From Armigeres subalbatus (lineage: Eukaryota > Arthropoda > Insecta > Diptera > Culicidae): a stretch of DNA of 64,000 bases. Within the stretch, counting starts at the first letter, position 1. Each line of letters begins with the position of its first letter. The position numbers and the translations under genes are program-made. This document shows, in pieces, positions 35,560 through 47,587 of the stretch. The stretch lies in contig NC_085139.1 of NCBI RefSeq assembly GCF_024139115.2, positions 140,622,097-140,686,096 on the forward strand, given 5' to 3'. The notes beneath the pieces are model-generated. The model worked only from the letters and a program-made list of their open reading frames with translations, ran no database searches and had not been told where the DNA came from.

Positions 35560-37240
35560 AACTATAGGGGGAGACCAACGCCATCGTGCGCAGAATTCGG
35601 TCCCCTTTCAGTGAGGAGCCAAGATTCTATATTCTCCGCAAGTGAGGTGGATTCGCGGCAGATGGCCGCCAGCGCTCGGTGCCAAAAAGGAACGATGTGT
35701 TGGGGGTAAGCGTGGGCTGGTGTTGGGGGTAACAATCCTGAGACGGCTCAAAAGTTGGAATTGAGAGTCGACGACTGAGTTTCGACGAGGATACGGTGGG
35801 CGTTACAGTTCCAGGCCGTAAAGTTATCCAACGACTTACTATGACTTCGTAGAACTGCGAAAGGAACGAAAAGGCTCTGGTCGATGGAAACCCCGAGAAT
35901 TTTGAGACGGGCTGGTCACCCAACTTAAGGCTCGGTCCGGACAGCTGATGCCTCCACCTACAGACGCATCTTCGTACGCATTTGTTGGCTGTCTTAGAAA
36001 AAACATATCGAGTTCGCCAAAAAGAGGACGGTACTGGCAAAATGTGCCTTTTCCGTGTACGAGAGGCGTTGCTAACGACAACCAGCAGAATGTCGTCTAC
36101 ATATACAAAGATACATATGTAGGCGGAGAGGGAACGAAACACCCCGTCCATAGCCACGAGGAATAACGGGACAGCTGAACGGGGCCCTGTTTAATTCTGG
36201 TTTCTCCCGGTAAGGTCCTCTACCTTTGCTTACCAATCAAAATTGGAAACGGGCTCCCTGTGAGGAAACTCCGGACAAAAGCAAGGAGTTGGCCGGAAAA
36301 TTCCCACTCTATCAACTGTTGCAGGCCTTAAACATACCTAAAGTAATTAGATCCACGTGCTTACAGTCATTGTCGGCGTTATGCAGTACATCTCCCAGGT
36401 ATGCGAAATATGTGCCCGTGCTATAACCCGGGCGGAACTCGTGGTGGCTATTAATTTATCCCTCAGCCGCCGATTCACTAACCTCTCCATGACCTTGGAG
36501 ACACAAGAGGTCACTGAAATAGTCCTTGAATAGACCTCGTGATCTTTTGGGAGGAAATGTTGTTCTTGAGAATGGGTACAACGAGGCTTTTCCGCCATTC
36601 GTCCGGAAAGATTTGATCAGAGCGGATTTTGGTGGAGGGATGAAGGTTCTCGATCATGGGATAACCATTCTAATCAGGACCTGATTTTTCGTTACTCCTT
36701 GAGTAGGCTGAGAACTCGAAAGTTAGAGAGAGACGAAGATCCACTGATGATAGTCAGCTTAAACTCAGTTGAATCATAGTTGACGGAGACTAAACCGGCA
36801 AAATATTCCGCGACAGCGTTGATCACCTCAGGGGGATCAAATATGGTACGATCTCGTTTGCGCGTTTACTTTTCCCTAGAGTTCGGCCGTAGATTGGCCG
36901 AGGTTTACCATGTCGAGAAAGTTCACCCACTGTGTTCTATTTGCTCCAAGAATCCCTGACCTGCATTCATAGTATAATTCTTTGTAGTCCTGGAGGTCAC
37001 TTACCTTGTTAGGATGACCTCCGCAGCGCTCGGAGGACCTTCCTTTTCGTCTTAACCACAAGACGCGTATCGTCCAACCCCCAGCGGAGCGCCTTTCGTC
37101 CTGGCCGAGTGCTAGTTCGTGGTATGAAGACAACAGCGTCAACGAGGACGGTTTTTGACGGCATCGTAGTGCCATTTTGGCTTCCGGGTCATTTCAGGAG
37201 GCGAAGCGTGGACAGTGACCGAAAACGAATAATGTTTAAG
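35560..37240 (-). pseudogene. Decayed non-LTR reverse transcriptase
   Basis: On the minus strand, in broken frames: a pre-RT region with ELYYECRSGILGANRTQWV (about 37000-36890), an RT palm segment SVTSCVSKVMERLVNRRLR (about 36530-36460), and a catalytic-like box FVYVDDILLVVVSN (about 36100). Stops and frame changes occur throughout. The clade is undetermined; it is another LINE, distinct from the two better copies. Confidence 0.6.
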
Positions 37241-37266
37241 TCGGTAGGCACTTCCCATTTAAGTAC

Positions 37267-37460
37267 ACCCGATTCTGTTTTTACACGGATTTTTTTTACA
37301 CGGCCGTGTAAAAAAATCCCATACAAAATTTTTGCAAAGTTGTTCCATTTTACATGATTCGTACAGAAATCATAAAACTTTTTTTACACGGATTTTCGAA
37401 TTTTGAACTGAAAACTTTTTTTACACGGAACGCATCCCCCGTGTAAAAAAAGAATCGGGT
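37267..37460. mobile_element. MITE with ACCCGATTCTG/TTTTTACACGG ends
   Basis: Terminal inverted repeats ACCCGATTCTGTTTTTACAC and its near reverse complement at 37440-37460, plus internal TTTTTTTACACGG words. It lies within the decayed LINE. A related element is at 59399-59603. Confidence 0.65.
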
Positions 37461-38289
37461 AGGGCAAGGCGTAGGGAGTCCCATAGGGAGTTAGGGCAAA
37501 GTGGCTGCGATAACGTCCAGTAGAGATTTATTACGCTGATTTGGTAACTACCTCGGAGATGGGCTTCGTCAACGGGAAGTAGGCTGACCATACGTACCGT
37601 ATTTAACGTGACAGTCCCGTTTTTTCATTGATCCTTCCAAAATAAAAAAATCCATATTTTAGGCAGGAATCTAAAACCAAATACAAAGAAAGTGGACGAA
37701 ACCCATAAAAAAGTGTGAGATGTTATGTGACAAGTGACTTTTGGAAAACACAAATATCCATCAATTAGTTACACTTACTGAATTATTTTTATGTGATTGT
37801 TAAAAAATGTGAAAAATAAAAGAGCAGATTTTTTGCCAACTGTGTAGAACATCTCTGCTTTCCGATGTGTGAGGCTACTTTTAGCGTCTTTTAAATCAAT
37901 TTCGATCAAGAAGTACTGTGGATTGGTTAGATTAGATTTTACATTTAGACACATGCGCCAACCATATTCATGGAATTAATTGTTAAGAATTGGAAAAGTT
38001 TTTGATATTGATCAATAAAATCCATGTTTAAAAGTAGATTAAAATTTTCTAAATTCCACATATTTTCAAAAACATTCTGAAAAATGCGTTATTAATGTAA
38101 ATATTCTCCCTTCGTGTTTTTACCGCGCCCCTTTGAAGAGTGAATTATTTGTAGTATTTTTCCATAACTAACTTAATACATGATTTACTCTAAAAAATGT
38201 CTCTAACTTTTTACGCAGAAAATGAAAATTAAGCCCATACATTTTGAAATTTTCTCAGCTCTTGAATTTTTTCCAAAGTTTTTTTTGAC
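37461..38289. other. Unclassified segment inside the decayed LINE
   Basis: Separates the RT and endonuclease remnants. CGTGACAGTCCCGTTTTTTC near 37608 and GTCCCGTTTTTTCACC near 38311 repeat the same word, so it may be an inserted element, but no inverted termini could be shown. Confidence 0.3.
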
Positions 38290-38600
38290 ATGTCCCTTTT
38301 TGCGAGTGCGTTTGTCCCGTTTTTTCACCGAAATGATCTGATCAGCTTAAAGGGAAGGTTTTCATCAAGCTGGAGTAGATCAAACGGGATATCCCCCCAA
38401 TGCTGGATATGCGAACCTACCTTGATGGTCCACTTGTACTTCGTTCCAACAGAGCGGACCATGGAGCCGAGTAAAACCCGATCGACCTCCTGTTATGCGT
38501 GAACAGTTTTAAGTTGGAAAGGTTGATGCAGAAGCCGTTGATGTCAGATACATAAATTGACCTTTGGTGGAAGAGTGAGGGTAGGGAAGGAAGATAGTGT
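38290..38600 (-). pseudogene. Endonuclease C-terminal remnant of the decayed LINE
   Basis: The minus strand reads a short piece MVRSVGTKYKWTIKVGSHIQ and an SDH tripeptide in an adjacent frame, consistent with the end of an APE endonuclease upstream of the RT remnant at 35560-37240. Weak. Confidence 0.4.
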
Positions 38601-38901
38601 GCACCTTGATCAAAATCAGTAGAAGGTAGGACGAAATGTAAGGAGCGGTTTTAACTCAGATGCCTAGGCCGCTGGGTCAGTAATTTCTTATTCCATTAAG
38701 CTATCTTTACTCCTAAGCTTCAGAAAGGCAAGGATGAGCAGACTTTTTTTTTTAATTTTTATCAATTCGACTCAATTTATTTAAAACTAGTTGAACGTAC
38801 CTTGCTCGGAATTGTATTATTTTGCATTCTAACTGTCATGTTCAGTTCATTTCAGCGAACGCACTCTAAATCATTTTTTGGGCGATCGCATAGGGTTTTC
38901 C

Positions 38902-39306
38902 CCATTGGCGTAACTAAGGAAAAATTCTAGGGGGGGGGGGCTAACTTTTTTTTATTTTTCTATTTTAAGACCATTTAAGCAGTTTTATATTTTACTTGCA
39001 TTTTTTTCTTCCTCTCAAAATCTCAGAAGTTGTGTTTGTTATTCATTCAGGATCTAACAATTTCGCATATGCCCAGTTCTTATACAGATTTTTGTAGGTT
39101 CTCATACAGAATATTAAGCAAATCTGATAACTGCCGGTTGGGTGTATTATTTATACATTCAGCATTGAATTGAATCAGTATGCAAAATTAGAAAACTAGA
39201 TCAAATAGTTTTAAAGAGAAATCATATATGTGCAATACTTATTCTAGGGGGGGCTAATTTAATTCTAGGTGGGGCTAAAGCTCCCCCCCCCCCTCTACGC
39301 CAATGG
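38902..39306. mobile_element. MITE-like element with CCATTGGCGTA ends
   Basis: CCATTGGCGTA at 38902-38912 and TACGCCAATGG at 39296-39306 form 11-bp termini. Runs of G follow the left end and runs of C precede the right end. A partial relative ending TTTACGCCAATGG is at 39530-39604. Confidence 0.55.
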
Positions 39307-40325
39307 TTTACCCCCAACTTGCTTCAATATTGCAATTTGACAATTTTTCAAGTTTCCCGTCAAACTTTTGGCTTATATAAACACAGCTGATCTCAAAACC
39401 TTTCAAATCGGTCCATGCGTTCGTGAGTTATATTGCCTCCAAGGAAATGCAAACTCGTTTTTGCCTTTCTCGTACACCAATGAATGCTATATGCTGAAAA
39501 TTGATGTCACTGCTTACTAACTTTTCAAATTATAGGGGCGGTGGCTAATGTTTTTCTGGGGAGGGCTAAGCCTCCCTAGCCCCCCTCTATTTACGCCAAT
39601 GGTTGAAGCCCCCCATGGCCCCCTGTAGTTATGCCAATGATATCGACAATTGTCTTGGGATATGACATGGTGTTAATTACAAATGATAATTTATCTGGAT
39701 TCACTGCATACTTCTCGAAAACAAGCACAAACAAGCCTCTACTTATTATTAACCAAACAAAGCACAAGAACAAAATCGGATTTCTAAAATGTTCTGCATA
39801 CCACCTGGAACACGTCCGATCTTGCACAATTTAATTTCATCACTCAGAAAAAAAGCAAATTTGAAAAAAAACTGATCCAGAAGGTACCTTGGGGGAAGAA
39901 CAATTAATTTCTTGGTGATTTTTCGAAATTTTGATCGAAGTCACAGAACGAAACATAAATAGAAATGGGGTTGACAAAAAGGATGAGACCGGAAATTTTT
40001 TGTTGAAATTCAAATTAGCATAACTTTGCTTAAAACACCAAAAACATACTTGCAACCACTCGTCTAGTTTACCAACCTAGACCTATTATTGATTGGCCAG
40101 TGAGTTTTATAGCCTCGTAAATGTCTCGATAGTCATTGTCTTGTGAGCACATGAAATGTGATATCCATATTTGCATGGTTCCGCGTAATCACTTAGAGCC
40201 TGCTATAGGACCGTTGGATAATATTTTCTGAACCGTTTTCACGTAAATGACCACATCGATGTGTATTTTTAACGGATTATCTATCTGAAGTCAGCATTGT
40301 TAATTAGTTCCAGTTCTTTGGAGAG
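39307..40325. other. Intergenic, mostly unrecognised
   Basis: Apart from the CCATTGGCGTA-family fragment at 39530-39604, no feature could be supported. Confidence 0.3.
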
Positions 40326-40542
40326 TACCGCCATCGGGAGTGAAATGGGTCTTGGGGGTGAGAATGGGTCATCGCTCTCACCGACAGTCTGACGGTCGTA
40401 GAGCAAAATCGTTCAAAAAGGTCTCTTATTAGTCTTCTTGCCCTCAGATACATTAATCTATTCTACAAGCACTCTAAGTAGTTGAAACAGTAACCCATTC
40501 TCACCCCCATTTGACCCATTATTGTCACTCCCAACGACGGTA
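40326..40542 (+). mobile_element. MITE of the TACCGCCAT family, best copy
   Basis: About 217 bp with imperfect inverted ends: TACCGCCATCGGGAGTGAAA and, from the other side, TACCGTCGTTGGGAGTGACA. Related pieces lie at 4060-4260, 4616-4735, 19934 and 52864. Confidence 0.65.
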
Positions 40543-40779
40543 TGAAAATAATGAAAGTTTGCAAGGCAAACACCGTTAGGTGAAGGACAATGCATTTTGA
40601 TCATATCTTCAGAAAACCTGGAAAATCTCCAGTGTCCGTGGACCGATCAAAGATTTAGGATTAGGACAGAGAACTAGAAAAAATTGTTTCATCAAGATCG
40701 GGTCATCCTTTACAAAGTTATGCTAATTCGAGGTTCGATTGAAAAAGGTACTTAACAGCCAAATATCATGATTTGTCTG

Positions 40780-40832
40780 CGGAGACGAGCCAGCCTCGGG
40801 CTGAAAGTCTCCTTAATAAAGACACAAAAAAA
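40780..40832 (+). mobile_element. 53-bp microinsertion with poly(A) and 12-bp target duplication
   Basis: CGGAGACGAGCCAGCCTCGG begins the insert, which ends AATAAAGACACAAAAAAA. ATGATTTGTCTG flanks it at 40768-40779 and 40833-40844. A poly(A)-tailed insert with a duplication points to LINE-driven retroposition of a very short RNA or a 3'-end fragment. Confidence 0.75.
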
Positions 40833-40844
40833 ATGATTTGTCTG

Positions 40845-41434
40845 TAGGTCTAGCTTATCAACCAGGCTTTCATTCCTAGGATATATCACCCTAATATAAG
40901 AAGGATTTAAAGTTTAAACAATCATCATATGCTTCGCAGGAATTTATATGTCTCAAGGGGCCAAATGGTAACTTACGCTATTCACCAGTTATAGGAGGAG
41001 TGACGGAACCTTTCGATACTACTACTGTACAGGCTTAGGTTACTTCCAGATTGGCAATTGGCTAGGTAAAATTGTGTAACAACGCTCTAGTAGACAAATT
41101 GTCTGCTGCACGAATTTTCATTACCCACTGATAAACTGTAGGAAATTAGCAGATACATACTTTTCGTACACACGTGGAATCAACAACAACAACATGACGA
41201 CGTAAAAGCTATGTAAGTACAAAACTATACGTGCGTAAATTTGCTTGAAATGTGCAGCCATGTAACAGCCACTCGTATGTTAAATGTACCACTAAAAACA
41301 ATTAACTAGCTGGACATATAACGGAATATATCTGTTGGTTGAATCAACTTATTCCAGGATTTTCTTATCGATATCAGCAATTATGAAGTATCATTTGATA
41401 TTTAACATTTTGTATTCAAATATGTCTACTTCAC
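40845..41434. other. Intergenic, nothing recognised
   Basis: No supported frame or repeat. Confidence 0.3.
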
Positions 41435-41900
41435 TTGCGACACATGGTTAACACGGGTAGCACTTGGTCTGCGCAAATCCATCGTTTGGGATCGCGCACT
41501 ACTGCTCGTAGTCGTCAACCAGTCAACGCTGCCACCATAAGCCACTTTCTGGTTTCAGTTCTGTTTGAAACATTAAGCCGGTTGGACGTGTGCGAGCTCG
41601 AAGGTCTAGCGCGTGGTGGTGCGCCGACGGTTTTAACTCGATCCGCGTGCTTTGCATTCCGTGACACCGTTAAGAGCACATGGCGGCGCCATAGAATCAA
41701 CAGTTGGACACTGCACTGGGAGAGAAAAAGCAGCAGGTTGTGTAACGATTTTGTCCATTTCGGTATAGCAAACCACCACCGCCGTTTGGTCGCTCGCTCT
41801 GGGCCTGAGCGTAAACAAAGCAAAAAGAAATTGAAGTAGTGCTGCGGTCTCCGGGGTTTGATTGTGGAGCAGTGCGGACTGAATCGATGAGCTGTGTTGA
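41435..41900. other. GC-richer island of unknown role
   Basis: Unlike its AT-rich surroundings, it is GC-rich and open on both strands (a 134-codon frame on +, 102 on -), with no domain I recognise. It could be a non-coding first exon or promoter, possibly of gene B or of an unseen gene, or a unique repeat. The open frames are probably a by-product of composition. Confidence 0.25.
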
Positions 41901-42489
41901 CGACAGAGCTGTTGAAATAGTTAATTGAGTAATCGACCGTTTAAACAGTGAAAAAGCCGGTTTCTGATTTGAAGAATTCGTTGCATAGAGTGATGATAAT
42001 AATTTGCAAGAAGGTTATTTGAACTGAAATTTGATCAGCTGATTAGGAAAGGTTAAAGGATTGAAATTTGGTGAGCATATAGCATACTATCGATAGTAAT
42101 TTACCGTAATTTTAAATCAATGCATATACATACATATTGCAAATATTCGGTATTGCTATATAGTAATGATGGGGCAAATCCAATGTTAAAGTGCTAAAAA
42201 ACTTACTAATCTAATAATACACTTACCTTTCTGCCATTTTTTCTCACAAGTTGCATTCGGCGATGAATCCTGACACATTGTTTGTTTTTAAATTGGCCGG
42301 ATCGAACAATGGACTCAAAAGATGTGGCCAAAATGCATTTTTTAATGTACGAGACAGGCTTCATTACCGCTAGGTGGATTAATGAGGGTTTTATAAAATG
42401 TAATTAAAACAATAGGCAAATTGAAATGCGTGTTATGTTCCATGAAAACTTCGATGACTTTAAAAAATGTCCATTTTTGTTTTTTCTAT
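41901..42489. other. Intergenic, nothing recognised except a repeat edge
   Basis: ACCGCTAGGTGGATTAATGA near 42368 matches the edge of the element at 57780-58465. Otherwise featureless. Confidence 0.3.
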
Positions 42490-42639
42490 AACTAATTATG
42501 CTCAAATTCGGCCTAACCATTCTTTGCATATCAAAGAATATTGTGGCCAAATTCCATAAAATTTGATCAACAAAAAAACCAGCCCCCCCCCTCCCCCAGA
42601 CAATAATAAAACAAAACCTGCCAAAGCCGTCATTCCCCC
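42490..42639. mobile_element. Truncated MITE related to 26767-26945
   Basis: Shares CATTCTTTGCATATCAAAGA, ATATTGTGGCCAA and the right end AAACCTGCCAAAGCCGTCAT. The left inverted end is missing. Confidence 0.65.
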
Positions 42640-42641
42640 TA

Positions 42642-43593
42642 GGTAAATAATAATAAATTAATACCAGCGTGGCATAAAAACCAAATTACTTCAGCGTTCG
42701 GTATAGGTTGGGGTTCATTAAGAATCCTAATCATAAGCCATTACTGATAAAATAAAGCAAAAAACATGTTAAATGAGTGAAAACGAGGGCTGGACATTTA
42801 TTTGACGTTTCTCGGTGTGGCACCCTATTCAGTTACAATATTTTATGTTTTAATAGCTGTAATGCTTGGTAAATAAATATAATGACAATATGCAATGGAT
42901 TCATTTTGGATATTGATGAAAAATTTGAAGAATACCTACTTGAAACCGTGTGGTGCAAACACCTCAAAACCGTGTGAAGGAAAAAATCCTAAAACATGAC
43001 TTATATTCCATAAAATCTGCAAAACTCGTGTCGAAAAGAACGTAGACAAGATAATAAACTATACGTAGTCAAAAGCGTGTAGAAAATTTGAGAAAAGTTC
43101 AAAATATTAAAAAAACCAATTGTACTCATAATTTCTGGAACAGTCTATAATGGTAATAATTTGGACTTTATCATTAGGAGATAACCAATTCTGGGAAATG
43201 GTGCATTCTGGCGAAAAGCTTTTTGAGGAATGACTTTCTGGCAAATTTCATATAACCATGAGAAAAACACATAAGATAAGCCAAATCAGCCTTTCAGGGG
43301 ATAGATTATACTTTTTCGATTTATATCTATTTGAGATTATTTGAATGCTTCGTAGCAGTTCCCGGAAAAATCGACCTTTCTAATGTGATTTTTTCAACTG
43401 AACATTAACACGTAGCATGAGACAACGAACAGGACACATAACACCCAAAGCTTTCTCCTAACCGGGGCGGGTTAGGTGGCGGGTCCATGATGCCTTTAGA
43501 TGGATGTTCTTAGTTTTTGGACAACCTCCTTTCTTCTTCTTAAGAAAACATATGAAAATAAACTTTTCGAATTGCTTGCCTTGTTATAAGACG
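42642..43593. other. Intergenic, nothing recognised
   Basis: No supported frame or repeat boundary. Confidence 0.3.
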
Positions 43594-43705
43594 AGTTTGT
43601 ACCATCCCTTTTAATTCCACCACTTGATTGTATCTTGACAGATACGTATTTCGACCTCAACAGTAAGGTCGTCTTCAGTGTTTCGTACTTGACTCGACTT
43701 TTCGA
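43594..43705. repeat. Repeat sharing the AGACGAGTTT and CAGTAAGGTCGTCTTCAGTG words
   Basis: Starts ATAAGACGAGTTTGTACCAT and continues TTTCGACCTCAACAGTAAGG. The first part recurs in the foldback at 47588-47662 and the second near 55560-55610. Confidence 0.45.
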
Positions 43706-44199
43706 ATTGGTTTGGTCAAATTATTGTAAAAAAAATTATATATCATATTTTCTTGATATTTTGACCATAACCAGCTAAAAATAAGTGGAAAATCGCGCTA
43801 AAAGTTAAATTTTATTATTGACCGCTTGCTTGTGTGGGTTGTCGTAAAATGGGAGTTCTTAATATTAATTTTATACATTTGTTTCTCGCAAATACTTAGT
43901 TCTGAGCATTTTTGTATTTTTTGAAGGCACACATTCACACATATGTACTGTGGTACAATGAAGTGGTAGTGGATTTAGTGTGGTGCATATCAGTTAATAA
44001 TTAACGCTTGATTTTTACGCCCAATAATCGCCCAATCATCAAATATTGTTTGGCATCTCCTAAAGTACTCGGATATCGTGATATTGTGATTGACAGCTCC
44101 AATAGTTTGTGTATGTCGTATCAACTGTGGACAAGAAGCAAAACTAACGCGATGCCTCATTCCAACAATACGAAGCGAGCAAAGCCAGATGAGACGTCA

Positions 44200-45950
44200 A
44201 AATGATCACAAGCCAAAACAAAATCATGCAGGATCGAATGGATAAACTTGAGACTGCCGCTGAGAATAAACGGGTGTCAGATTCCTTTATTTGCGGATGA
44301 TGTGCAAATGTATGTGGATGTATCTAATTTGACTAGTGCGACCGCTGCTAGATTGATCAATGAAAATCTTTCAAAAGTTGCTTTGTGGGCTTCTGAAAAT
44401 TCATTGACGCTTAATGCTGGTAAATCACAAGCTTGTTTTATCACACGCCAAAATTAAACCAGAAATATATCTCAATAATGCTCCTATTTTTTACTCTGAT
44501 AGAGTCGTGACCAGGGACGGGAATAGTTGACATTTATTTTTACCATTCTTTCTTCTATGCAAAAAAATAAAAACAAAACCACGGCAGCCACAGCAGCAGC
44601 CACGCCAAGCAGACGACAGTCAGCACATGCTTTTACCATTTTCTCTCCCCACAATTAATGTTTTCGTACAATAATTTCACAGCGTATAACCGTTTTTGGT
44701 GGGAAATATTCATCTCATTACTACTTGCGTGATTTAGAGACAAGCACGAATAAATCAGTACCTACTGATAGCACTCCTTCTAGGCTTTGCGCCACAGGTA
44801 ATTGAACTCGATTCTGTGCTGTTTGCGCTGCGCACGAGCCGAAACAAAAAATCTCACGCAAATGTTGACCGCGCGCCGGCACGACTCTAACGTAGCAGCA
44901 AGCAAACAGTTTGCTTCATCGGAAAAATAAATGTCACGATGTCGCGTACATTTTTTTTGGCAAACTGTTTCGGCTTGTTTGGCGCAAGAAATTTGACTGA
45001 AAAAAGATAAACATTCGCATAATCAAAGTGTTTTAATGTACATTTCCCAACACTGGTCGTGACTGTTGAACATAGCTTTGAATGGAACACTTTTATTTTG
45101 AAACAATGCGGAAAAATTTATTCGGTGCTGCGCACTTTGCGTTATAATGCTTATTTCTTACGAGAAAATACGAGATTAAAATTATTTAAGAGCTTGATTT
45201 ACCCTCATTTCCTATTCTGTGATTTCATTACCTCCCAAGCATCCACAACTGTTTTAAATAAACTTTAAATAAGTAGCTTTAAACTGTTGCATAAGGTACG
45301 TATATGGCTTAAATCGATATGCTCGGGTTTCGCATCTGCAAAGTTCGTTGATTGGCTGCTCATGGAACGATTTCTCTCAAGTAAAGATCCTTGCTTTTAT
45401 TTCATTTTCTTGTAACGGAAAAAGGTCCTCAATATCTACATTCAAAACTAGTTCGTTTGAGAAGTCAAAGAGGTATAAAGTTTTTAATGCCGAGATCTAG
45501 GACGGCATACTACTCGCGTTCTTTTTTTGTCAGAAGTATTTATAATTGGAACAGTTTACAATCAAGTGTACAAAATCTCGTTTCGATATCAGCATTCAAG
45601 AAAGCAGTTTATCAACTAGTGAATTGATCCTGTTAAGATCAATGTAGAAGTCAATCAAAGAAGTAACTTATTTTCAAATCTTCTAAACGACGCACTTCAT
45701 GTTATCATCATAAATCTTAAACATAAAAGACATTGTCTTTTTTTTTTCCTGTTCGGGTGTGCCACTGCGACCAGTTATTAGATCTATTGTAGCGTTACCC
45801 GTATCCTTAGTATTTAAGTGCATGTCGAATTACTCCATTACTATTGATAAGCAATGCAGTATCGGTTTCGATACAGTTGTTGTCAAGACATTGTCTTGAG
45901 TTAATGGAAAGCAATAAATAAATAAATAAAAATAAAAATAAATAAATTCT
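44200..45950 (+). pseudogene. Decayed non-LTR retrotransposon 3' half (CR1/L2-like)
   Basis: 44248-44457 reads an RT catalytic segment, LFADDVQMYVDV, and SLTLNAGKSQACFI. After an inserted hAT-type element, 45064-45268 continues the thumb (RENTRLKLFKSLIYPHFLF), and 45391-45627 gives the C-terminus (SFFVRSIYNWNSLQSSV), the pattern of CR1/L2-like LINEs. It ends in a (TAAA)n tail at about 45918-45950. There is no 5' part. Confidence 0.7.
44512..45055. mobile_element. hAT-type non-autonomous DNA element inside the LINE RT
   Basis: 544 bp flanked by an exact 8-bp duplication, GTCGTGAC, at 44504-44511 and 45056-45063. Ends CAGGGACGGGAATAGTTGAC and, reverse-complemented, CAGTGTTGGGAAATGTACAT are imperfect inverted repeats starting CAG. 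The 8-bp duplication and CAG(G/T)G ends are hAT hallmarks. No transposase is encoded. Confidence 0.85.
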
Positions 45951-46736
45951 ATACTAACACAACATCAACAACACCCAAAAATGTCTTGCACCACTAATAG
46001 GTCCACTGTTTCTTTAGTGGTGACCAAAATTATTGTTGGTTCCTATAGTGGTGCAATCCATTGATTTCTCATGAGACTCGGCGCTATTGATACAGTTGGG
46101 AGTCAATTTTATAGGGGAAATCATTTCTTTCAATAGTTTTTCAAGCAAAATTTTAGGGCAGTATTACAATATGTATTAAAAATCTCATTTAAGCCTTACT
46201 ACCTCAACTATTGGTGCTACCTCCACTAAGGGTACGGTTACCCTATCCGATTTACACCTTGAAATCAAACACATTTGATTGATTATAATAATTGGATAAA
46301 AGGCGTTACAGCCTTCTCAAATTTCAAGGCCAAACACCCGTTTGAAAAAAAAAGTCTATTGAAATATTGCTTATTTCATTTCCCAGATTCATTGTTCGGT
46401 ACAAACCGAAAAAAGTAAAGGGCTTTCGCACGGTAGACTGACTCGTTATTATAAATAAGCTCAAAAAGAGTTAAATAAACTGATTCTGTACGTGATAACA
46501 GATTAAAATGATGCTACTCTAATATGCTTGACTATGTCATTACCTACTATCAATCGGTACAAAACATTAATTCCCGGTTTGCTTAGCAGAGATGAACTGG
46601 AATTAATAATCTTTGTGCGAAAAACAAACATGAGAATGTCACAAATAGTACCATGGTAAATACTTTCAATAAACAGATGATGCGAATATTCAGAAGGTTT
46701 GAAAAAAGTTAATAACTAGCCATTACATTGCTTGCA
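45951..46736. other. Intergenic, nothing recognised
   Basis: AT-rich with no supported feature. Confidence 0.3.
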
Positions 46737-46744
46737 GGTGAATT

Positions 46745-47030
46745 GGGGCCCTCCTTAGCCGTGCGATAAAATGCGCGGCTACAAAGCAAGACCAAGCTGA
46801 GGGTGGCAGGGTTCGATTCCCGGTGCCGGCCTAGGCAATTTTCGGATTGGAAATTGTCTCGACTACCCTGGGCATAAAAGTATCATCGTGTTAGCCTCAT
46901 GATATACGAATGCAGAAATGGTACCCTGGCTTAGAAACCTCGCAGTCAATAACTGTGGAAGTGTTTAATGAACACTAAGCTGCGAGGCGGCAATGTCCCT
47001 GTGTGGGGATGTAATGCCAATGAAGAAGAA
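46745..47030 (+). mobile_element. Feilai: tRNA-derived SINE (Feilai-like), full length
   Basis: Complete head, B box GGTTCGATTCC, body and short GAAGAAGAA tail. An 8-bp duplication, GGTGAATT, lies at 46737-46744 and 47031-47038. Confidence 0.9.
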
Positions 47031-47280
47031 GGTGAATTAGCAGGTCATATAAATTCTCACGGGCGAAACAACTATTATTAATCACTTGCAGTGTTGGTAA
47101 AATCATTCATAAATCTCAATCATCGAGCGCTCCCGCGTGAATTAACTCGTTTGCGTTACTTGACCATGCTAAGAAGTCAGTTTTAGCGTTGCCAACACCA
47201 GCACAAAATTATTAAAAAGCTCAACACCAAAAAGTATCAAATGTCAGATTTGATCAATATGCAACTTTAATCGGGGATAT

Positions 47281-47363
47281 AGGGCATATAGTCTTAGACA
47301 CTAGCCCTTAAACCAGTGGCTTAATGGCAGCCAGTCACCCGCGAACAGGAGAAGAAGAAGAAG
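47281..47363 (+). mobile_element. 83-bp mini-SINE with (GAA)n tail
   Basis: Begins AGGGCATATAGTCTTAGACA and ends with GAAGAAGAAGAAG. Flanks AATCGGGGATAT (47269-47280) and AATCAGGGATAT (47364-47375) differ at one base, indicating a target duplication. The body is unrelated to the Feilai-like copies but the tail is the same type. Confidence 0.6.
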
Positions 47364-47587
47364 AATCAGGGATATGCATTAAATAATATTTAATAAATAT
47401 GTTTAAATAATTCAAAACTTATACTATACGATCAATATTGATTTGACTTGTATCGAGATCAACAATATGGTTTTTATTTCACCGTGTACAGCAAAAATAT
47501 AATTTTAAAGTAAATTATGCTTTTTTATTTTTATGTGAAAATTAAGCTTGAATTGTTTATAGTGCTTTGACAGATTGGATAGCTGCC

